A stretch of DNA of 64,000 nucleotides from Galactobacter valiniphilus (GTDB taxonomy: Bacteria; Actinomycetota; Actinomycetes; Actinomycetales; Micrococcaceae), in the NCBI RefSeq assembly GCF_003575975.1, contig NZ_QQXK01000011.1, positions 1 through 64,000 on the forward strand, written 5' to 3'. The position numbers and the translations under genes are program-made. Position 1 is the first letter of the stretch, and each line of letters opens with the position of its first letter. The notes beneath the pieces are model-generated. The model searched no databases. It was not told where the DNA came from and worked only from the letters and a program-made list of their open reading frames with translations. This document shows, one piece after another, positions 26,069 to 35,421 of this stretch.

Positions 26069-27001
26069 CTAGAGCATGACGACCACCTTGCCGCGAGCGC
26101 GGGAGGCGAGGGCCTCCACCCCGTCCTCGATGTCGAAGACCTCGCCCACCCGCACGGCCAGGCGGCCGGCGGCCGCCTCCGCCGCGACTCTCGCGAGGCG
26201 CTCGCGCGTGGGCTCCGTGAGCTGCGCCGCCGCGCTGACGCCCGCTGCCTGCGCTTCGTCCGCGTCCGGATGCGAGCTGAGGAAGATCGCGCGCCCTCCC
26301 CGGCGCAGGGTGGAGAGCAGGGAGCGCCAGCGCGGCTGGCGCACGTTGGAGGCGTCCAGCAGGGCGTCGAAGTCGCTCGCGCGGCCGTGCCAAGCCTCGT
26401 CGTGGTGGTCCAGGACCTCGCTCGCGCCGAGCGAACGCACGTAGTCGGCGTCCTCCGCGCTGGCCGTGGCCACCACCGTGGCGCCGCGGGCCGCAGCGAG
26501 CTGGACGGCGAGCGAACCCACCGAACCACCGCCGCCCACCACCAGGAGCGAGTCCCCGTGGGCGAGGTGAAGGGCATCGAGGGCCTGCACGGCGCTCGTC
26601 CCGGCCAGGGGAAGGGAGGCTGCCTGCTCGTCCGAGATCTCTTCGGGGAGGGTTGAGGTGAAGCGCGCCGGGGCGAGGGCAAAGGTGGAGAAGCTGCCGG
26701 AGCCGCCCACGAGCACACCGGCCTGCCCGAAGACGCGGTCGCCCACGTGCAGCCCCTCCACGTCGGGGCCGAGCCGGACCACGGTGCCGACGAAGTCGCC
26801 GCCCGTCACGGCCGGGAGGCTCGCGGTAACGGGGGCGCTCTGAGCGAGGGCACCCGTGGCCACGATCGGGTCGATGGGGTTCACGCTGCCCGCCTCGACG
26901 CGCACGAGGAGTTGGCCGGGGCCGGGGGTGGCCTCGCCGGTGTGGTGAGAAAACGCGAACTGATCTTGGTCGGCGAAGCGGACGATCTGGATGGAAGCCA
27001 C
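26069..27001 (-). CDS. NADP-dependent quinone-oxidoreductase-like MDR protein
   Basis: 310 residues from the ATG at 27001. A medium-chain dehydrogenase/reductase without structural zinc ligands: RVEAGSVNPIDPIVATGA, AVTGGDFVGTVVRLGPDV, the nucleotide-binding GGGGSVGSLAVQLAAARGA near residue 153, and a closing GKVVVML. The group reduces quinones or alkenals with NADPH in the cytoplasm. A GGAGGAA stretch is just upstream of the start. It diverges from the glutaredoxin gene across about 135 bases. The two may share redox-related control, but no operator is visible. Confidence 0.85.
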   Translation of the reverse strand: MASIQIVRFADQDQFAFSHHTGEATPGPGQLLVRVEAGSVNPIDPIVATGALAQSAPVTASLPAVTGGDFVGTVVRLGPDVEGLHVGDRVFGQAGVLVGGSGSFSTFALAPARFTSTLPEEISDEQAASLPLAGTSAVQALDALHLAHGDSLLVVGGGGSVGSLAVQLAAARGATVVATASAEDADYVRSLGASEVLDHHDEAWHGRASDFDALLDASNVRQPRWRSLLSTLRRGGRAIFLSSHPDADEAQAAGVSAAAQLTEPTRERLARVAAEAAAGRLAVRVGEVFDIEDGVEALASRARGKVVVML

Positions 27002-27135
27002 GGTTCCTCCTCGCAGCGGTCTTGGGGGTACCGCCGTCGAAAGGGGACGGAGGGGGGTGCGAGTCCCGTCCAGGCCCCACGCTAAGGGGGCCGGGGGCTA
27101 ACGACAACTAACGATGGTGTCTAGGCTCTGATGTC

Positions 27136-27390
27136 ATGACCGATGCACAGGTGACCCTCTACGGCGCGGACTGGTGCCGCGACTGCCTTCGTTCCAAGAA
27201 GCTCCTCGACAAGCTCGAAGTGCCCTTCAACTACATCGACCTCGTCGCCACCCCCGAGGCCTCCGACGATGCCGAGCGCATCTCGGGGCGCAAGAACATC
27301 CCCGTGGTGGTGCTCCCGGACGGCTCGCATCTCGTGGAGCCCTCCGACGAGGAACTGCGGGTGAAGCTCAAGCAGACGGGCGTCATCTGA
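27136..27390 (+). CDS. Glutaredoxin-like (mycoredoxin-type) protein
   Basis: 84 residues, the usual length of a monomeric glutaredoxin. The redox motif is at residues 14-17 (ADWCRDCLRSKKLLD), followed by YIDLVATPEASDDAERISG, the cis-Pro region NIPVVVLPDGS and a C-terminal helix LVEPSDEELRVKL. CxxC plus the short size fit the mycoredoxin/NrdH-like group that uses mycothiol or thioredoxin reductase in actinobacteria. The active site CRDC is uncommon but seen in this family. It is a single-gene unit ended by the hairpin at 27468-27497. Confidence 0.88.
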   Translation: MTDAQVTLYGADWCRDCLRSKKLLDKLEVPFNYIDLVATPEASDDAERISGRKNIPVVVLPDGSHLVEPSDEELRVKLKQTGVI

Positions 27391-27467
27391 GGCCTGCTTC
27401 GCCGGCGCTTCGGTGCCCCTCGCGGGCCTCGGAACGTTGCGCGATGCGTGACGTCGCGTGAACGCAG

Positions 27468-27497
27468 AAGGTCCCGACCGCTGGCGGTCGGGACCTT
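27468..27497. terminator. Terminator after the glutaredoxin gene
   Basis: Arms 27468-27480 and 27485-27497 pair over 13 bases around CTGG. Stem sequence and 3' flank (TCACTCG then CCTTG) match the doxX terminator at 17083-17115. Confidence 0.8.
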
Positions 27498-27613
27498 CCC
27501 CGTCACTCGTATCCTTGCGTGCCTCCACGGTAGGCGGCGCGCTTGTGCCCGGGCTGTGCGCCGGGCTGTCGATGCACAGCGCCGCAGGCTTCGGGTGGGC
27601 GTAGCGTGAGGCC

Positions 27614-28675
27614 ATGCACGACGACGCCTCCTCACCTTCCGCCGAGACCCGGCCTCCCAGCGCAGACCCGTTCGGCGGCACGGCCGCCGGGACAGGCGCC
27701 GAGCGCGGCCGCACGGTGAAGCGGCTCGCGATCCTCGACGACTTCCAGGACGCGGCGCTCTCCAGCGCCGACTTCGGCCCGCTGCGCGAGCGCGACGTGG
27801 AGCTCACCGTCTTCACCCACTCGCTCGGTGATGATCCCGGCGCCATCGCCGAGGCCCTCGAACCCTTCGACGCCGTCATCGCGATGCGCGAGCGCACGCC
27901 CTTCTCGGCGGAGACGCTCGGCCTGCTCCCCCGCCTCCAGCTCATCGTCAACACCGGCCGCGGGGTGCCGCACATCGACCTGGAGGCCGCCCGCGCCCAC
28001 GGCGTGGCGGTGTACACGACGGGCGGTTCAGCCGCCGGGGCCCCCGAGCTGACCTGGGCGCTCATGCTGGCCGCCCTGCGCCACCTGCCCACCGAGCTCG
28101 CCAACGGCGCCGAGGGTCGCTGGCAGACCACCGCGGGCCGGGAGGCCGAGGGCCTGACGCTCGGCGTCGTGGGGCTCGGCCGGATCGGTTCGCGCATGGC
28201 CAACTACGGGAACGCGTTTGGCATGAACGTTCTCGCGTGGAGCCCGCGACTGGATGAGGAACGGGCCCGGGCCGCCGGCGCCGGCTTTGCCCCGAGCCTG
28301 CTGGAGCTCGCCGAGCGCAGCGACGTCCTCAGCGTGAACCTCAAGCTCGTCCCGGAGACCGCCGGGCTGATCGACGCCGCGGTGCTGCGCGCGCTCGGCC
28401 CGCGCGGACTGCTGGTCAACACGGCGCGCGGCCCGCTCGTGGACGAGGCCGCGCTCCTCGCTGCGCTGAACTCCGGCGAGCTGGGCGGCGCGGCCCTTGA
28501 CGTTTACGACACCGAACCCCTGCCGGCCGACCACCCGCTGCGCAGCGCGAGCAACGCCCTGCTCACCCCGCACATCGGCTTCGTGACCGAGCAGAGCCTC
28601 GCGGCGTTCTATGGGCAGGCGGTGGACCGCGTGCTCACCTACCTCGACGGCGGCGACACCGACCGCGTGGCCTGA
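27614..28675 (+). CDS. D-2-hydroxyacid dehydrogenase
   Basis: 353 residues from the ATG at 27614 (GTGAGG upstream). A GTG at 27716 would remove a disordered 34-residue N-terminus and also fits the family. Nucleotide-binding motif VVGLGRIGSRMANYG near residue 180, catalytic Arg in VNTARGPLVDEAAL, Glu in DVYDTEPLPADHPL and His in LTPHIGFVTEQ are all present. It reduces 2-keto acids or oxidises D-2-hydroxy acids with NAD(P). The substrate is unknown. It stands alone before the FMN glutamate synthase-like gene. Confidence 0.9.
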   Translation: MHDDASSPSAETRPPSADPFGGTAAGTGAERGRTVKRLAILDDFQDAALSSADFGPLRERDVELTVFTHSLGDDPGAIAEALEPFDAVIAMRERTPFSAETLGLLPRLQLIVNTGRGVPHIDLEAARAHGVAVYTTGGSAAGAPELTWALMLAALRHLPTELANGAEGRWQTTAGREAEGLTLGVVGLGRIGSRMANYGNAFGMNVLAWSPRLDEERARAAGAGFAPSLLELAERSDVLSVNLKLVPETAGLIDAAVLRALGPRGLLVNTARGPLVDEAALLAALNSGELGGAALDVYDTEPLPADHPLRSASNALLTPHIGFVTEQSLAAFYGQAVDRVLTYLDGGDTDRVA

Positions 28676-28812
28676 CCCACCTCACAGGCGCCGCCCGGCA
28701 CCCGGCCCTCCACACGCCGTCGGGCACCCCTTGCCCACGGCCGCGCCTCGCGGCAGGGTAATCCCCAGGCGGCCGTCCCGGCCGCGGCGACGGCGGGGAC
28801 AAGGCGGGGAGC

Positions 28813-30351
28813 ATGGGGACAAAGACCAAGGCGGCGCTCGGGCTCATGGCGGCGGGTGGCGCGGCGCTCGGCGGGGTGGCCATTCACGATCTGACCCAGA
28901 AGAAGCGCGCAGTGCTGCGCAACTTCCCGGTGATCGGGCACGCGCGCTACCTGCTCGAGGGCATCCGGCCCATGATCCAGCAGTACTTCATCGAGCGGGA
29001 CTGGGACGGGCGGCCCTTCAACAAGACCACGCGCCAAGTCATCGAGGACCGCTCGGAGGGCACCAAGTCCGAGGAGTCCTTCGGCACGCTGCGGGACGTG
29101 GGGCGTCCCGGCTACGAGTGGCTGGTGCACTCCATGGCGCCGCTGGAGCCGCCGGAGCTCGAACCGCGCGTCATGGTCGGCGGGCCCGAATGCACCCAGC
29201 CGTATTCGATCAGCCTCATGAACGTCTCCGCCATGAGCTTCGGGGCGCTCTCCGCCAACGCCATCCAAGCGCTGAACGAGGGCGCTGCGGCCGGCGGCTT
29301 CGCCCACGACACGGGCGAGGGTGGCCTCTCCGACCACCACCGCCACGGCGGCGACCTGATCTGGGAGATCGGCACCGGCTACTTCGGCGCGCGCACTGCC
29401 GACGGGCACTTCGATCCAGAGAAGTTCAGGGCCAAGGCCGCCGACCCTCAGGTCAAGATGGTCTCGCTCAAGCTCAGCCAGGGCGCCAAACCGGGCCTCG
29501 GCGGTGTGCTTCCCGGCGCCAAGGTCACGGCGGAGATCGCGCGCATCCGCGACGTCCCCGAGGGCCAGAACTGCATCTCCCCGGCCCAGCACTCGGTCTT
29601 CGACACCCCGCGCGAGCTCATCGAGTTCATCCGGGACATGCGCGTGCTGGCGGGCGGCAAGCCCACGGGCTTCAAGCTCTGCGTGACCTCCAAGCGGGAC
29701 GTCCTGGCGATCTGCAAGGCCATGCTCGAGGTCGGTTCGGCCCCGGACTTCATCATCATCGACGGCTCCGAGGGCGGCACCGGTGCCGCGCCCTCCGAGT
29801 TCGAGGACCACGTCGGCATGCCCCTCACCCAGGGCCTCATGCTCTTCCACAACGCGCTCGTGGGCGCCGGACTGCGGGACAGGATCAAGCTCGGGGCCTC
29901 CGGCAAGGTCGCCGAGGGCAACGACATCGTGAAACGCCTCATCCAGGGCGCCGACTTCACCAACTCGGCCCGCGCCATGATGATGGCGCTGGGCTGCATC
30001 CAGTCGCTCAAGTGCTCAACCGACACGTGTCCCGCGGGCGTTGCCACGCAAGATCCCCGGCGCCAGAAGGCCCTCGACGTGCCAAGCAAGGCGCAGCGCG
30101 TCACGCGCTACCACCGGGCCACGGTGGACCAGGCGCTGCGGCTGATCGCCTCCATGGGTGTGCGCTCGGCCGCGGACCTCACCCCGGAGATGCTGCGCCG
30201 CAACATCGAGGTGGACTCCAACGCCTCCTACGCCGAGCTCTACCGCTGGCTCAAGCCGGGCGAGCTGCTCACCGAGCCGCCCGAGGGCTGGGAGCGCGAC
30301 TGGCGCAAGGCGAGCCCCGACCACTTCGGATTCAAGGGGGCGCTGCACTAG
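28813..30351 (+). CDS. FMN-binding glutamate synthase-family protein
   Basis: 512 residues from the ATG at 28813. One N-terminal helix (about 6-25) anchors a GltB domain-2-like TIM barrel. Motifs: ISLMNVSAMSFGALSANAIQ near 137 (FMN and 2-oxoglutarate region), HDTGEGGLSDHH, IDGSEGGTGAAP, and the Fe-S cysteine region KCSTDTCPAGVATQDP near 400. There is no glutaminase domain, so this is the stand-alone form found in many bacteria. It probably acts as an FMN/Fe-S oxidoreductase, but its physiological reaction is not established. Preceded by a spacer with the GCCGTCGGGC motif. Confidence 0.88.
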   Translation: MGTKTKAALGLMAAGGAALGGVAIHDLTQKKRAVLRNFPVIGHARYLLEGIRPMIQQYFIERDWDGRPFNKTTRQVIEDRSEGTKSEESFGTLRDVGRPGYEWLVHSMAPLEPPELEPRVMVGGPECTQPYSISLMNVSAMSFGALSANAIQALNEGAAAGGFAHDTGEGGLSDHHRHGGDLIWEIGTGYFGARTADGHFDPEKFRAKAADPQVKMVSLKLSQGAKPGLGGVLPGAKVTAEIARIRDVPEGQNCISPAQHSVFDTPRELIEFIRDMRVLAGGKPTGFKLCVTSKRDVLAICKAMLEVGSAPDFIIIDGSEGGTGAAPSEFEDHVGMPLTQGLMLFHNALVGAGLRDRIKLGASGKVAEGNDIVKRLIQGADFTNSARAMMMALGCIQSLKCSTDTCPAGVATQDPRRQKALDVPSKAQRVTRYHRATVDQALRLIASMGVRSAADLTPEMLRRNIEVDSNASYAELYRWLKPGELLTEPPEGWERDWRKASPDHFGFKGALH

Positions 30352-30353
30352 CC

Positions 30354-30447
30354 GCTCGGGATCCAGCGCCCGACGTCGCGGAGCCGGGTGGCGCCCGACG
30401 CCGCACGCTCGGGATCCAGGGCCCGACGTCACGCGGCCGGGTGGGGC
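30354..30447. repeat. Imperfect 53-base tandem repeat in a spacer
   Basis: GCTCGGGATCCAG starts at 30354 and again at 30407. Each is followed by GCCCGACGTC and CCGGGTGG with few differences. It lies between two convergent genes and carries three GCCCGACG motifs. Confidence 0.7.
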
Positions 30448-30459
30448 GGTTCGGTCGCC

Positions 30460-31125
30460 TCAGGCGGCGAGCGCCCCCGCCAGGGCATCGAGCCAGGCGC
30501 CCCAGGCGTTCCTCCACTCCTCGCCGGCCGCGGAGGAGGGCAGCTTCTCGTGTGAGACGTTGATCTTGAGCCGGCCCTTGGCCTCGTCCACCGTCAATCC
30601 CACGGTGCCCAGCGCCTCACCCTCGGCCCCGCTGAGCGCCACCTTGAGCTGCTTCGCCTCTGGCTTGGAGCGCAGCACGGATGCAAGGCCCGGGAGCAGG
30701 GCTGCCCTGGCGTCGTCGGACACCCACCAGGCCCGCAGCGCCTCGCGGTTCCCCTCCAGGGTCTTGTTCTTCTGGACCGTGAACGTGCCGTCCGCCATCT
30801 GGCCAGGCAGCCGCAGGCCCACGAGCCGTTCGTAGCTCACCGTGACGCCCTGGGCCCACCATCCGTTGACCTCGAAGTTCTCGTGCACCCAGGCGGCGAT
30901 CGCCGCGTGGCCCGCCTGCCGCCCCGGACCCGCGTCGATCAACCCGACCCATTCGACCCAGTCGTGGCCCGTGTTCTCGCGGATCACCTCGTCGCTGAAC
31001 TCCGGCTTGCCTGCGCCCGTCTCTGCGTCCGCAAACGTCGTCGAGGCCCGGGCTGCCGCGGCGAAGGCATCGGCCAACGGCGCCATCGCCGTGCGGAGGG
31101 CTACTGGATCGGGGGTCTCACTCAT
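30460..31125 (-). CDS. DUF4287-like domain fused to an SRPBCC-like domain
   Basis: 221 residues from the ATG at 31125. Residues about 40-100 match the DUF4287 pattern: ENTGHDWVEWVGLIDAGPGR, AIAAWVHENFEVNGWWAQGV, TVSYERLVGLRLPGQ. The remaining part (DGTFTVQKNKTLEGNREALR, then RLKINVSHEKLPSSAAGEEW) looks like a shortened START/AHSA1-type SRPBCC domain, which binds hydrophobic ligands. It is cytosolic. The combination is common in actinobacteria but without assigned function. It is monocistronic and converges with the glutamate-synthase-like gene across the 53-base repeats. Confidence 0.75.
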   Translation of the reverse strand: MSETPDPVALRTAMAPLADAFAAAARASTTFADAETGAGKPEFSDEVIRENTGHDWVEWVGLIDAGPGRQAGHAAIAAWVHENFEVNGWWAQGVTVSYERLVGLRLPGQMADGTFTVQKNKTLEGNREALRAWWVSDDARAALLPGLASVLRSKPEAKQLKVALSGAEGEALGTVGLTVDEAKGRLKINVSHEKLPSSAAGEEWRNAWGAWLDALAGALAA

Positions 31126-31302
31126 GCGGGGCTCCTGCCAGGGTCATGGCGGTGCCATGACCGCCGTGGGGAGCCGAGCCTATCCGGCGCCGCGTCCATC
31201 CGGCAGGCCTGAAGCGTGCCGGGAGCGGCCCGGCGCGGGTGCCGGGCCGTCAGGCCGGTGATCAGCGGTCCACGCGGTAGGCGCCGGGGCAGCGACTCCG
31301 CG

Positions 31303-31677
31303 CTAGCCGCCCAGCAGGTAGTCCCGTAGCACCACCGCGTGATTGTGCTGCGGGTCCTTGGCGGCAAACACGAGGGTGACCGGCCCGGCGGCCGTCAACG
31401 CCCGCAACCGACCCAGGGCCTCGGCCTTGGCGCCGGTCCCGGCCGCGTCGGCTGCGGAGAGCTCCGCGTGGTACTGGTCCGCGAAGGCCTCCCAGGACTC
31501 CGCGCTCGCCGCGTGCCACGCCCGGCGCAGCTCCGGTGAGGGCGCCACGTCACGCAACCACACGGCGTCGAGCACCTCCTTCTTGACGCCCCGCGGCCAG
31601 AGCCGGTCCACGAGGACGCGGGCGCCGTCCTCGGGTGCGGGGGCGTCGTAGGCGCGCTTCAGCAGGTACTCGCTCAT
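31303..31677 (-). CDS. DUF488-family protein (YeaO-like)
   Basis: 124 residues from the ATG at 31677. Pattern: LLKRAYDAPAPEDGARVLVD, RLWPRGVKKEVLDAVWLRDV, APSPELRRAW, and a TLVFAAKDPQHNHAVVLRDY end. This is the short DUF488/YeaO type with no known enzymatic activity. It is transcribed leftward, with the long hairpin at 31702-31768 immediately upstream separating it from the ABC operon. Confidence 0.88.
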   Translation of the reverse strand: MSEYLLKRAYDAPAPEDGARVLVDRLWPRGVKKEVLDAVWLRDVAPSPELRRAWHAASAESWEAFADQYHAELSAADAAGTGAKAEALGRLRALTAAGPVTLVFAAKDPQHNHAVVLRDYLLGG

Positions 31678-31701
31678 GCGCGCCACCCTATGCCCTGGAG
31701 C

Positions 31702-31768
31702 TTTGCCCCTGCTCGTTGCGCTTTGCCCCGGGTATTCCCCGGGGCAAAGCGCAACGAGCAGGGGCAAA
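31702..31768. terminator. Long perfect hairpin at the end of the ABC operon
   Basis: Arms 31702-31732 and 31738-31768 are exactly complementary over 31 bases with a 5-base loop. It lies 55 bases beyond the stop of the leftward ATPase gene, the last gene of the peptide-type ABC operon. Same architecture as the hairpins at 15982, 44169 and 44970. Confidence 0.78.
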
Positions 31769-31822
31769 CCCGGGAGAGAAGGCCAAGCCATGGAAGCCCC
31801 CTCCCCCCACTCCCGGCCAGGC

Positions 31823-33538
31823 TCAGCCCGCCAGGCGCCAGCCTGCGTCGGGGCGCGGGACCGAGTCGAGCAGCAGCCGTGTGTACTCGTGCGCCGGGTG
31901 ATCGAGCAAGGCGGCGGTGGGGCCGGCCTCCACGATCTCGCCACGGCGCAGCACCAACGTCTCGTCGCACACGCGCCGCACCACGCCCAGGTCGTGGCTG
32001 ATGAACAGCACAGTCAGCCCGCGCTCGGCGCGCAGCTCGGTCACGAGCTGGAGCACCTGCGCCTGCACCGACACGTCGAGCGCGGAGGTCGCCTCGTCCA
32101 TGACGAGCAGCTCGGGCTGCACGGCCAGGGCCCTGGCCATGGCCACGCGCTGGCGCTGACCGCCGGAGAGCGTGCGCGGCAGCGCCTGCTGCTGCTCGGC
32201 CGTGAGTCCCACGCGGTCCAGCAGCTCCTTCGCCACGGCCGCCGCATCGCGTCCGTCCGCGTGCAGCGCCGCGGCGTCGCGGACGGCCCGGATGACGGGG
32301 ATGCGCGGGTCCAGCGAGAGATACGGATCCTGGAACACCATCTGCACGCTGCGAGCGTGGGCGAGGCGCGCCTCGCGCCCACGCGGCGTGCCGGTGCGGT
32401 CCTTGCCCGCCACCGTGATGGTGCCGGCGTCCGGCGTCTCCAGGCCCACGACCATGCGGGCCAGCGTCGACTTGCCGGACCCCGACTCGCCGACCACGCC
32501 CAACGCGGAGCCGCGCGGGATCACGAAGCTCGCGTCCGCCACGGCGGTCACGGGATCCTTGCCGCGCACGGCATACGTCCGGCGGACGCCTTCCACGCGC
32601 AGCAAGGGCTCGACGACGCCGTCCCCGGCCAGGGTGCCCCGGCCCGCCTCGGGCGCGCCCGCCTGGGAGGCGGCGGGCGCCGCCTCGTGGCGCCCGCCAG
32701 CGGAAGCCGACCCCGCGCCGTCGGGCAATGAAGCGCCCGAAACCACCGACGGCACCGCGTCATCCAGGTGCAGCGACGGCGTCGCTGCCACGAGGCGCTG
32801 CGTGTACTCGGCCGTGGGGTGGGCCAGGACCGCCGCCATGTCGCCGCGCTCCTGGACCCGCCCGCCGGCCAGGACCACCACGTCGTCGCACAGCGCGCCG
32901 GCGAGGCCCAGGTCGTGGGTGATGAAGAGCATGCCCATGCCGCGTTCGTCGCGCAGCGTGGCCAACAGCCGCACGATCTCCGCCTGCGTGGTGACGTCCA
33001 GCGCCGTGGTGGGCTCGTCGCAGACCAACAACCGCGGGTTGCCCATGAGCGCCCCGGCGATCATGATGCGCTGCAGCTGTCCACCGGAGAGTTCGTGCGG
33101 GTACTGGTGGAAGTGCTTCTCGGGACGCGGGAGCCGCACGGCCTCCATGAGCTCCATGGCGCGCTTGCGGGCCGCCTCGCCGGAGACGCCCTCGCCCAGG
33201 CGCAGGGCCTCGGTGAGGTGATCGCCGAGGGTGCGCACGGGGTTGATGCCGGCGCGCGGGTCCTGGAAGACCATGGCCACATCGCTGAGACGCAGGGCGC
33301 GCAGCGCCGAGCCGGACAGGCCCAGCACCTCGGTGCCGTCCACCTTGACCGAACCGCCCAGCTTCGCCTTCTCCGGGAAGAGGCCGAGCGCCGTGCGGGC
33401 CGTGAGGGACTTGCCGGACCCCGACTCCCCCACGAGGCCCACGGTGCGCCCGGGCTCCACCGTGAGGTCGATGCCGTGCAGCAGGCGCTTGCCGCCGGGC
33501 AGGTCCAGGGTCAGCTGCGAGATCTCGAGCAGGCTCAT
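31823..33538 (-). CDS. Fused double ATP-binding protein of a peptide/nickel-type ABC importer (DppD-DppF)
   Basis: 571 residues from the ATG at 33538, which overlaps the permease stop by four bases. Two complete nucleotide-binding domains: first with GESGSGKSLTA near 38, LSGGQLQR and LVCDEPTTALD; second with GESGSGKSTLA, LSGGQRQR and LVMDEATSALD. Each is followed by an oligopeptide-transporter C-terminal extension (TAEYTQRLVAATPSL and AHEYTRLLLDSVPRP). The linker (about 255-330) is Ala/Gly-rich, and its DNA contains a CGCCGTCGGGC motif. The protein energises the membrane pair encoded just upstream. Confidence 0.93.
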   Translation of the reverse strand: MSLLEISQLTLDLPGGKRLLHGIDLTVEPGRTVGLVGESGSGKSLTARTALGLFPEKAKLGGSVKVDGTEVLGLSGSALRALRLSDVAMVFQDPRAGINPVRTLGDHLTEALRLGEGVSGEAARKRAMELMEAVRLPRPEKHFHQYPHELSGGQLQRIMIAGALMGNPRLLVCDEPTTALDVTTQAEIVRLLATLRDERGMGMLFITHDLGLAGALCDDVVVLAGGRVQERGDMAAVLAHPTAEYTQRLVAATPSLHLDDAVPSVVSGASLPDGAGSASAGGRHEAAPAASQAGAPEAGRGTLAGDGVVEPLLRVEGVRRTYAVRGKDPVTAVADASFVIPRGSALGVVGESGSGKSTLARMVVGLETPDAGTITVAGKDRTGTPRGREARLAHARSVQMVFQDPYLSLDPRIPVIRAVRDAAALHADGRDAAAVAKELLDRVGLTAEQQQALPRTLSGGQRQRVAMARALAVQPELLVMDEATSALDVSVQAQVLQLVTELRAERGLTVLFISHDLGVVRRVCDETLVLRRGEIVEAGPTAALLDHPAHEYTRLLLDSVPRPDAGWRLAG

Positions 33539-34443
33539 GCCTTGTTCCCTCCGATGCGCTCGGCGAACTCCTCGCCGAGGATGTTGACGGCCACCACCAC
33601 GAGCACCACGGCCACGGCCGGGATGATCGCCGGAAGGTAATGCCCGGACAGCAGGCCCACCTGGGCCTCGTTGATCATGGAGCCCCAATCGGACTGCGGC
33701 GCCTGGACGCCGAGGCCGAGGAAGGACAGGCCCGCGAGCTCGGCCAGCACGTAGCCGAAGTTCAGGGTCGACTGCGCGCCGACCACGGGCGTGACGTTGG
33801 GAAGCACGCGGTTCAGGGCGATCCAGCCGCCGCCGAAGCCCTGCACGCGGTAAGCACTGACGTAGGCGCGCTGCTTCTCCGCGAGCACGAGCTGGCGGGT
33901 CAGACGGGCCACGATGGGCGCGTAGGCGATGGCCATGGCGATGACCGGGGCCACGAGGCCCTTGCCGAAGAGCGCCACGGCGAGGATCGCCAGGAGTAGC
34001 GCCGGGAAGGCGAAGAGCAGGTCGAAGAGGCGGGCCAGGACCGCGTCAACCCAGCCCCCGCGCCACGCGGCGAGGAGGCCGAGTAGCATGCCGAGGATCG
34101 AGGAGCCGATCACGACCAGCAGGGGCCCGAGCAGCGCCGTGCGGGCGCCGTGCATCATGCGCGAGAGCATGTCGCGGCCCAGCGAGTCGGTGCCCAGCCA
34201 GTGCGCCGCGCTCGGCGAGGCGTACTGGTTCATGAGGTCGATCCGGTCGGGATCGTACGGGGCGAGCCACGGCGCCAGGACCGCGCAGAGCACGGCCACC
34301 ACCAGCACCACGGCGGCGATCCACACGAGCACCGTTCCCCGCATCCAGCGCGGGGTCTTCCAGCGCACGCGCGGCGCCGGCCGGTGCGGCGTGGGCTCAT
34401 CGGAGCTTGGCTCCGGGACGTTTGAAATCACGGGGGCGGTCAT
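33535..34443 (-). CDS. ABC transporter permease, DppC type
   Basis: 302 residues. Cytosolic N-terminus rich in Pro, first helix at about 33-55, an extracytoplasmic stretch YDPDRIDLMNQYASPSAAHW-type typical of DppC, GTDSLGRDMLSRMMHGART, then five helices with the EAA loop (YVSAYRVQGFGGGWIALNRV). It forms the inner-membrane channel with DppB. Start and stop both overlap neighbouring genes by four bases (34440-34443 and 33535-33538), which implies equal translation. Confidence 0.93.
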   Translation of the reverse strand: MTAPVISNVPEPSSDEPTPHRPAPRVRWKTPRWMRGTVLVWIAAVVLVVAVLCAVLAPWLAPYDPDRIDLMNQYASPSAAHWLGTDSLGRDMLSRMMHGARTALLGPLLVVIGSSILGMLLGLLAAWRGGWVDAVLARLFDLLFAFPALLLAILAVALFGKGLVAPVIAMAIAYAPIVARLTRQLVLAEKQRAYVSAYRVQGFGGGWIALNRVLPNVTPVVGAQSTLNFGYVLAELAGLSFLGLGVQAPQSDWGSMINEAQVGLLSGHYLPAIIPAVAVVLVVVAVNILGEEFAERIGGNKA

Positions 34444-35396
34444 CGGGCACCAGCTCCTGCCACGGTCCGGGGATCAACTAGGGGCTGGAGCAGGTCGACC
34501 ACGGCGTTCACGGCCACGAAGACCGCCACGACCAGCAGCACGATCGCCTGCACCACGGGGAAGTCCAGCCGGTCCACCGAGTGCACCAGGAGGGAGCCGA
34601 GGCCGGAGAGGCCGAACGCCGACTCGATGATGGAGCTGGAGACCAGCAGGCCGGCCACGAGCATGCCGGAGACCGTGAGGATGGGGCCCACGGCGTTGCG
34701 CAACACGTGGCGGCGGACGACGGCGGCCTGGGTTAGGCCGCGCGAGGTCGCCACCTCCACGTGCTCCCGCCCGAGCTGCTCCACCATGGCGGAGCGGGTC
34801 ACCTTGCCGATGAGCACCACGTACACGAGGGCCAGTGCGGCGGAGGGCAGGATGAGGTGGCGGATGGTGTCCCAGAAGCCCTCGCCTGAGCCGAAGGACG
34901 GGAACCAGCCCAGCTGCACCGCAAACAGGGCGATGAAGCCCACAGCGGCGACGAAGGACGGGATGGCGCCGAAGGCCGTGAGCGTCACGACGACGGTGCG
35001 ATCAACCCAGGTGCCGCGCTTGACCGCGGCGAGGATGCCGGCGGCGAGGCCGAAGACCGTGATGAGCAGGCCGGCGATGATCACGAGGCCAAGCGTCACG
35101 GGCAGGCGGTCGAGCAGCACCTCGGAGACCGACTGGCGGTACTGCATGGAGCGGCCGAAGTCGCCAGTGAAGATCCCTCCGATCCACTTGAGGTACTGCT
35201 CCCACGGGGAGAGGTTCAGGCCGTACTGCTCGGTGACCGCCGCGATGGCCTCCGGGCTGGGCTTGCGCCCGCGCAGCAGGAAGGAGAGCGGGTCTCCCGG
35301 CACCAGGAAGCGCGAGAAGAAGACCAGCAGGGACGCCAGGAAGAGCGTCAGGACGAGGCCGGCGAGCTTTCCGCCGACGGAACGCACGATGTTCAC
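34440..35396 (-). CDS. ABC transporter permease, DppB type
   Basis: 318 residues from the ATG at 35396. N-terminal helix, then the family pattern FFSRFLVPGDPLSFLLRGRK, YGLNLSPWEQYLKWIGGIFT, GDFGRSMQYRQSVSEVLLDR, and the EAA loop HVEVATSRGLTQAAVVRRHV. Six helices are expected. It sits 25 bases after the binding-protein gene and overlaps the next permease. Confidence 0.93.
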   Translation of the reverse strand: MNIVRSVGGKLAGLVLTLFLASLLVFFSRFLVPGDPLSFLLRGRKPSPEAIAAVTEQYGLNLSPWEQYLKWIGGIFTGDFGRSMQYRQSVSEVLLDRLPVTLGLVIIAGLLITVFGLAAGILAAVKRGTWVDRTVVVTLTAFGAIPSFVAAVGFIALFAVQLGWFPSFGSGEGFWDTIRHLILPSAALALVYVVLIGKVTRSAMVEQLGREHVEVATSRGLTQAAVVRRHVLRNAVGPILTVSGMLVAGLLVSSSIIESAFGLSGLGSLLVHSVDRLDFPVVQAIVLLVVAVFVAVNAVVDLLQPLVDPRTVAGAGAR

Positions 35397-35421
35397 GAGG
35401 GATTCCTCCTCAGGTGCCGGC

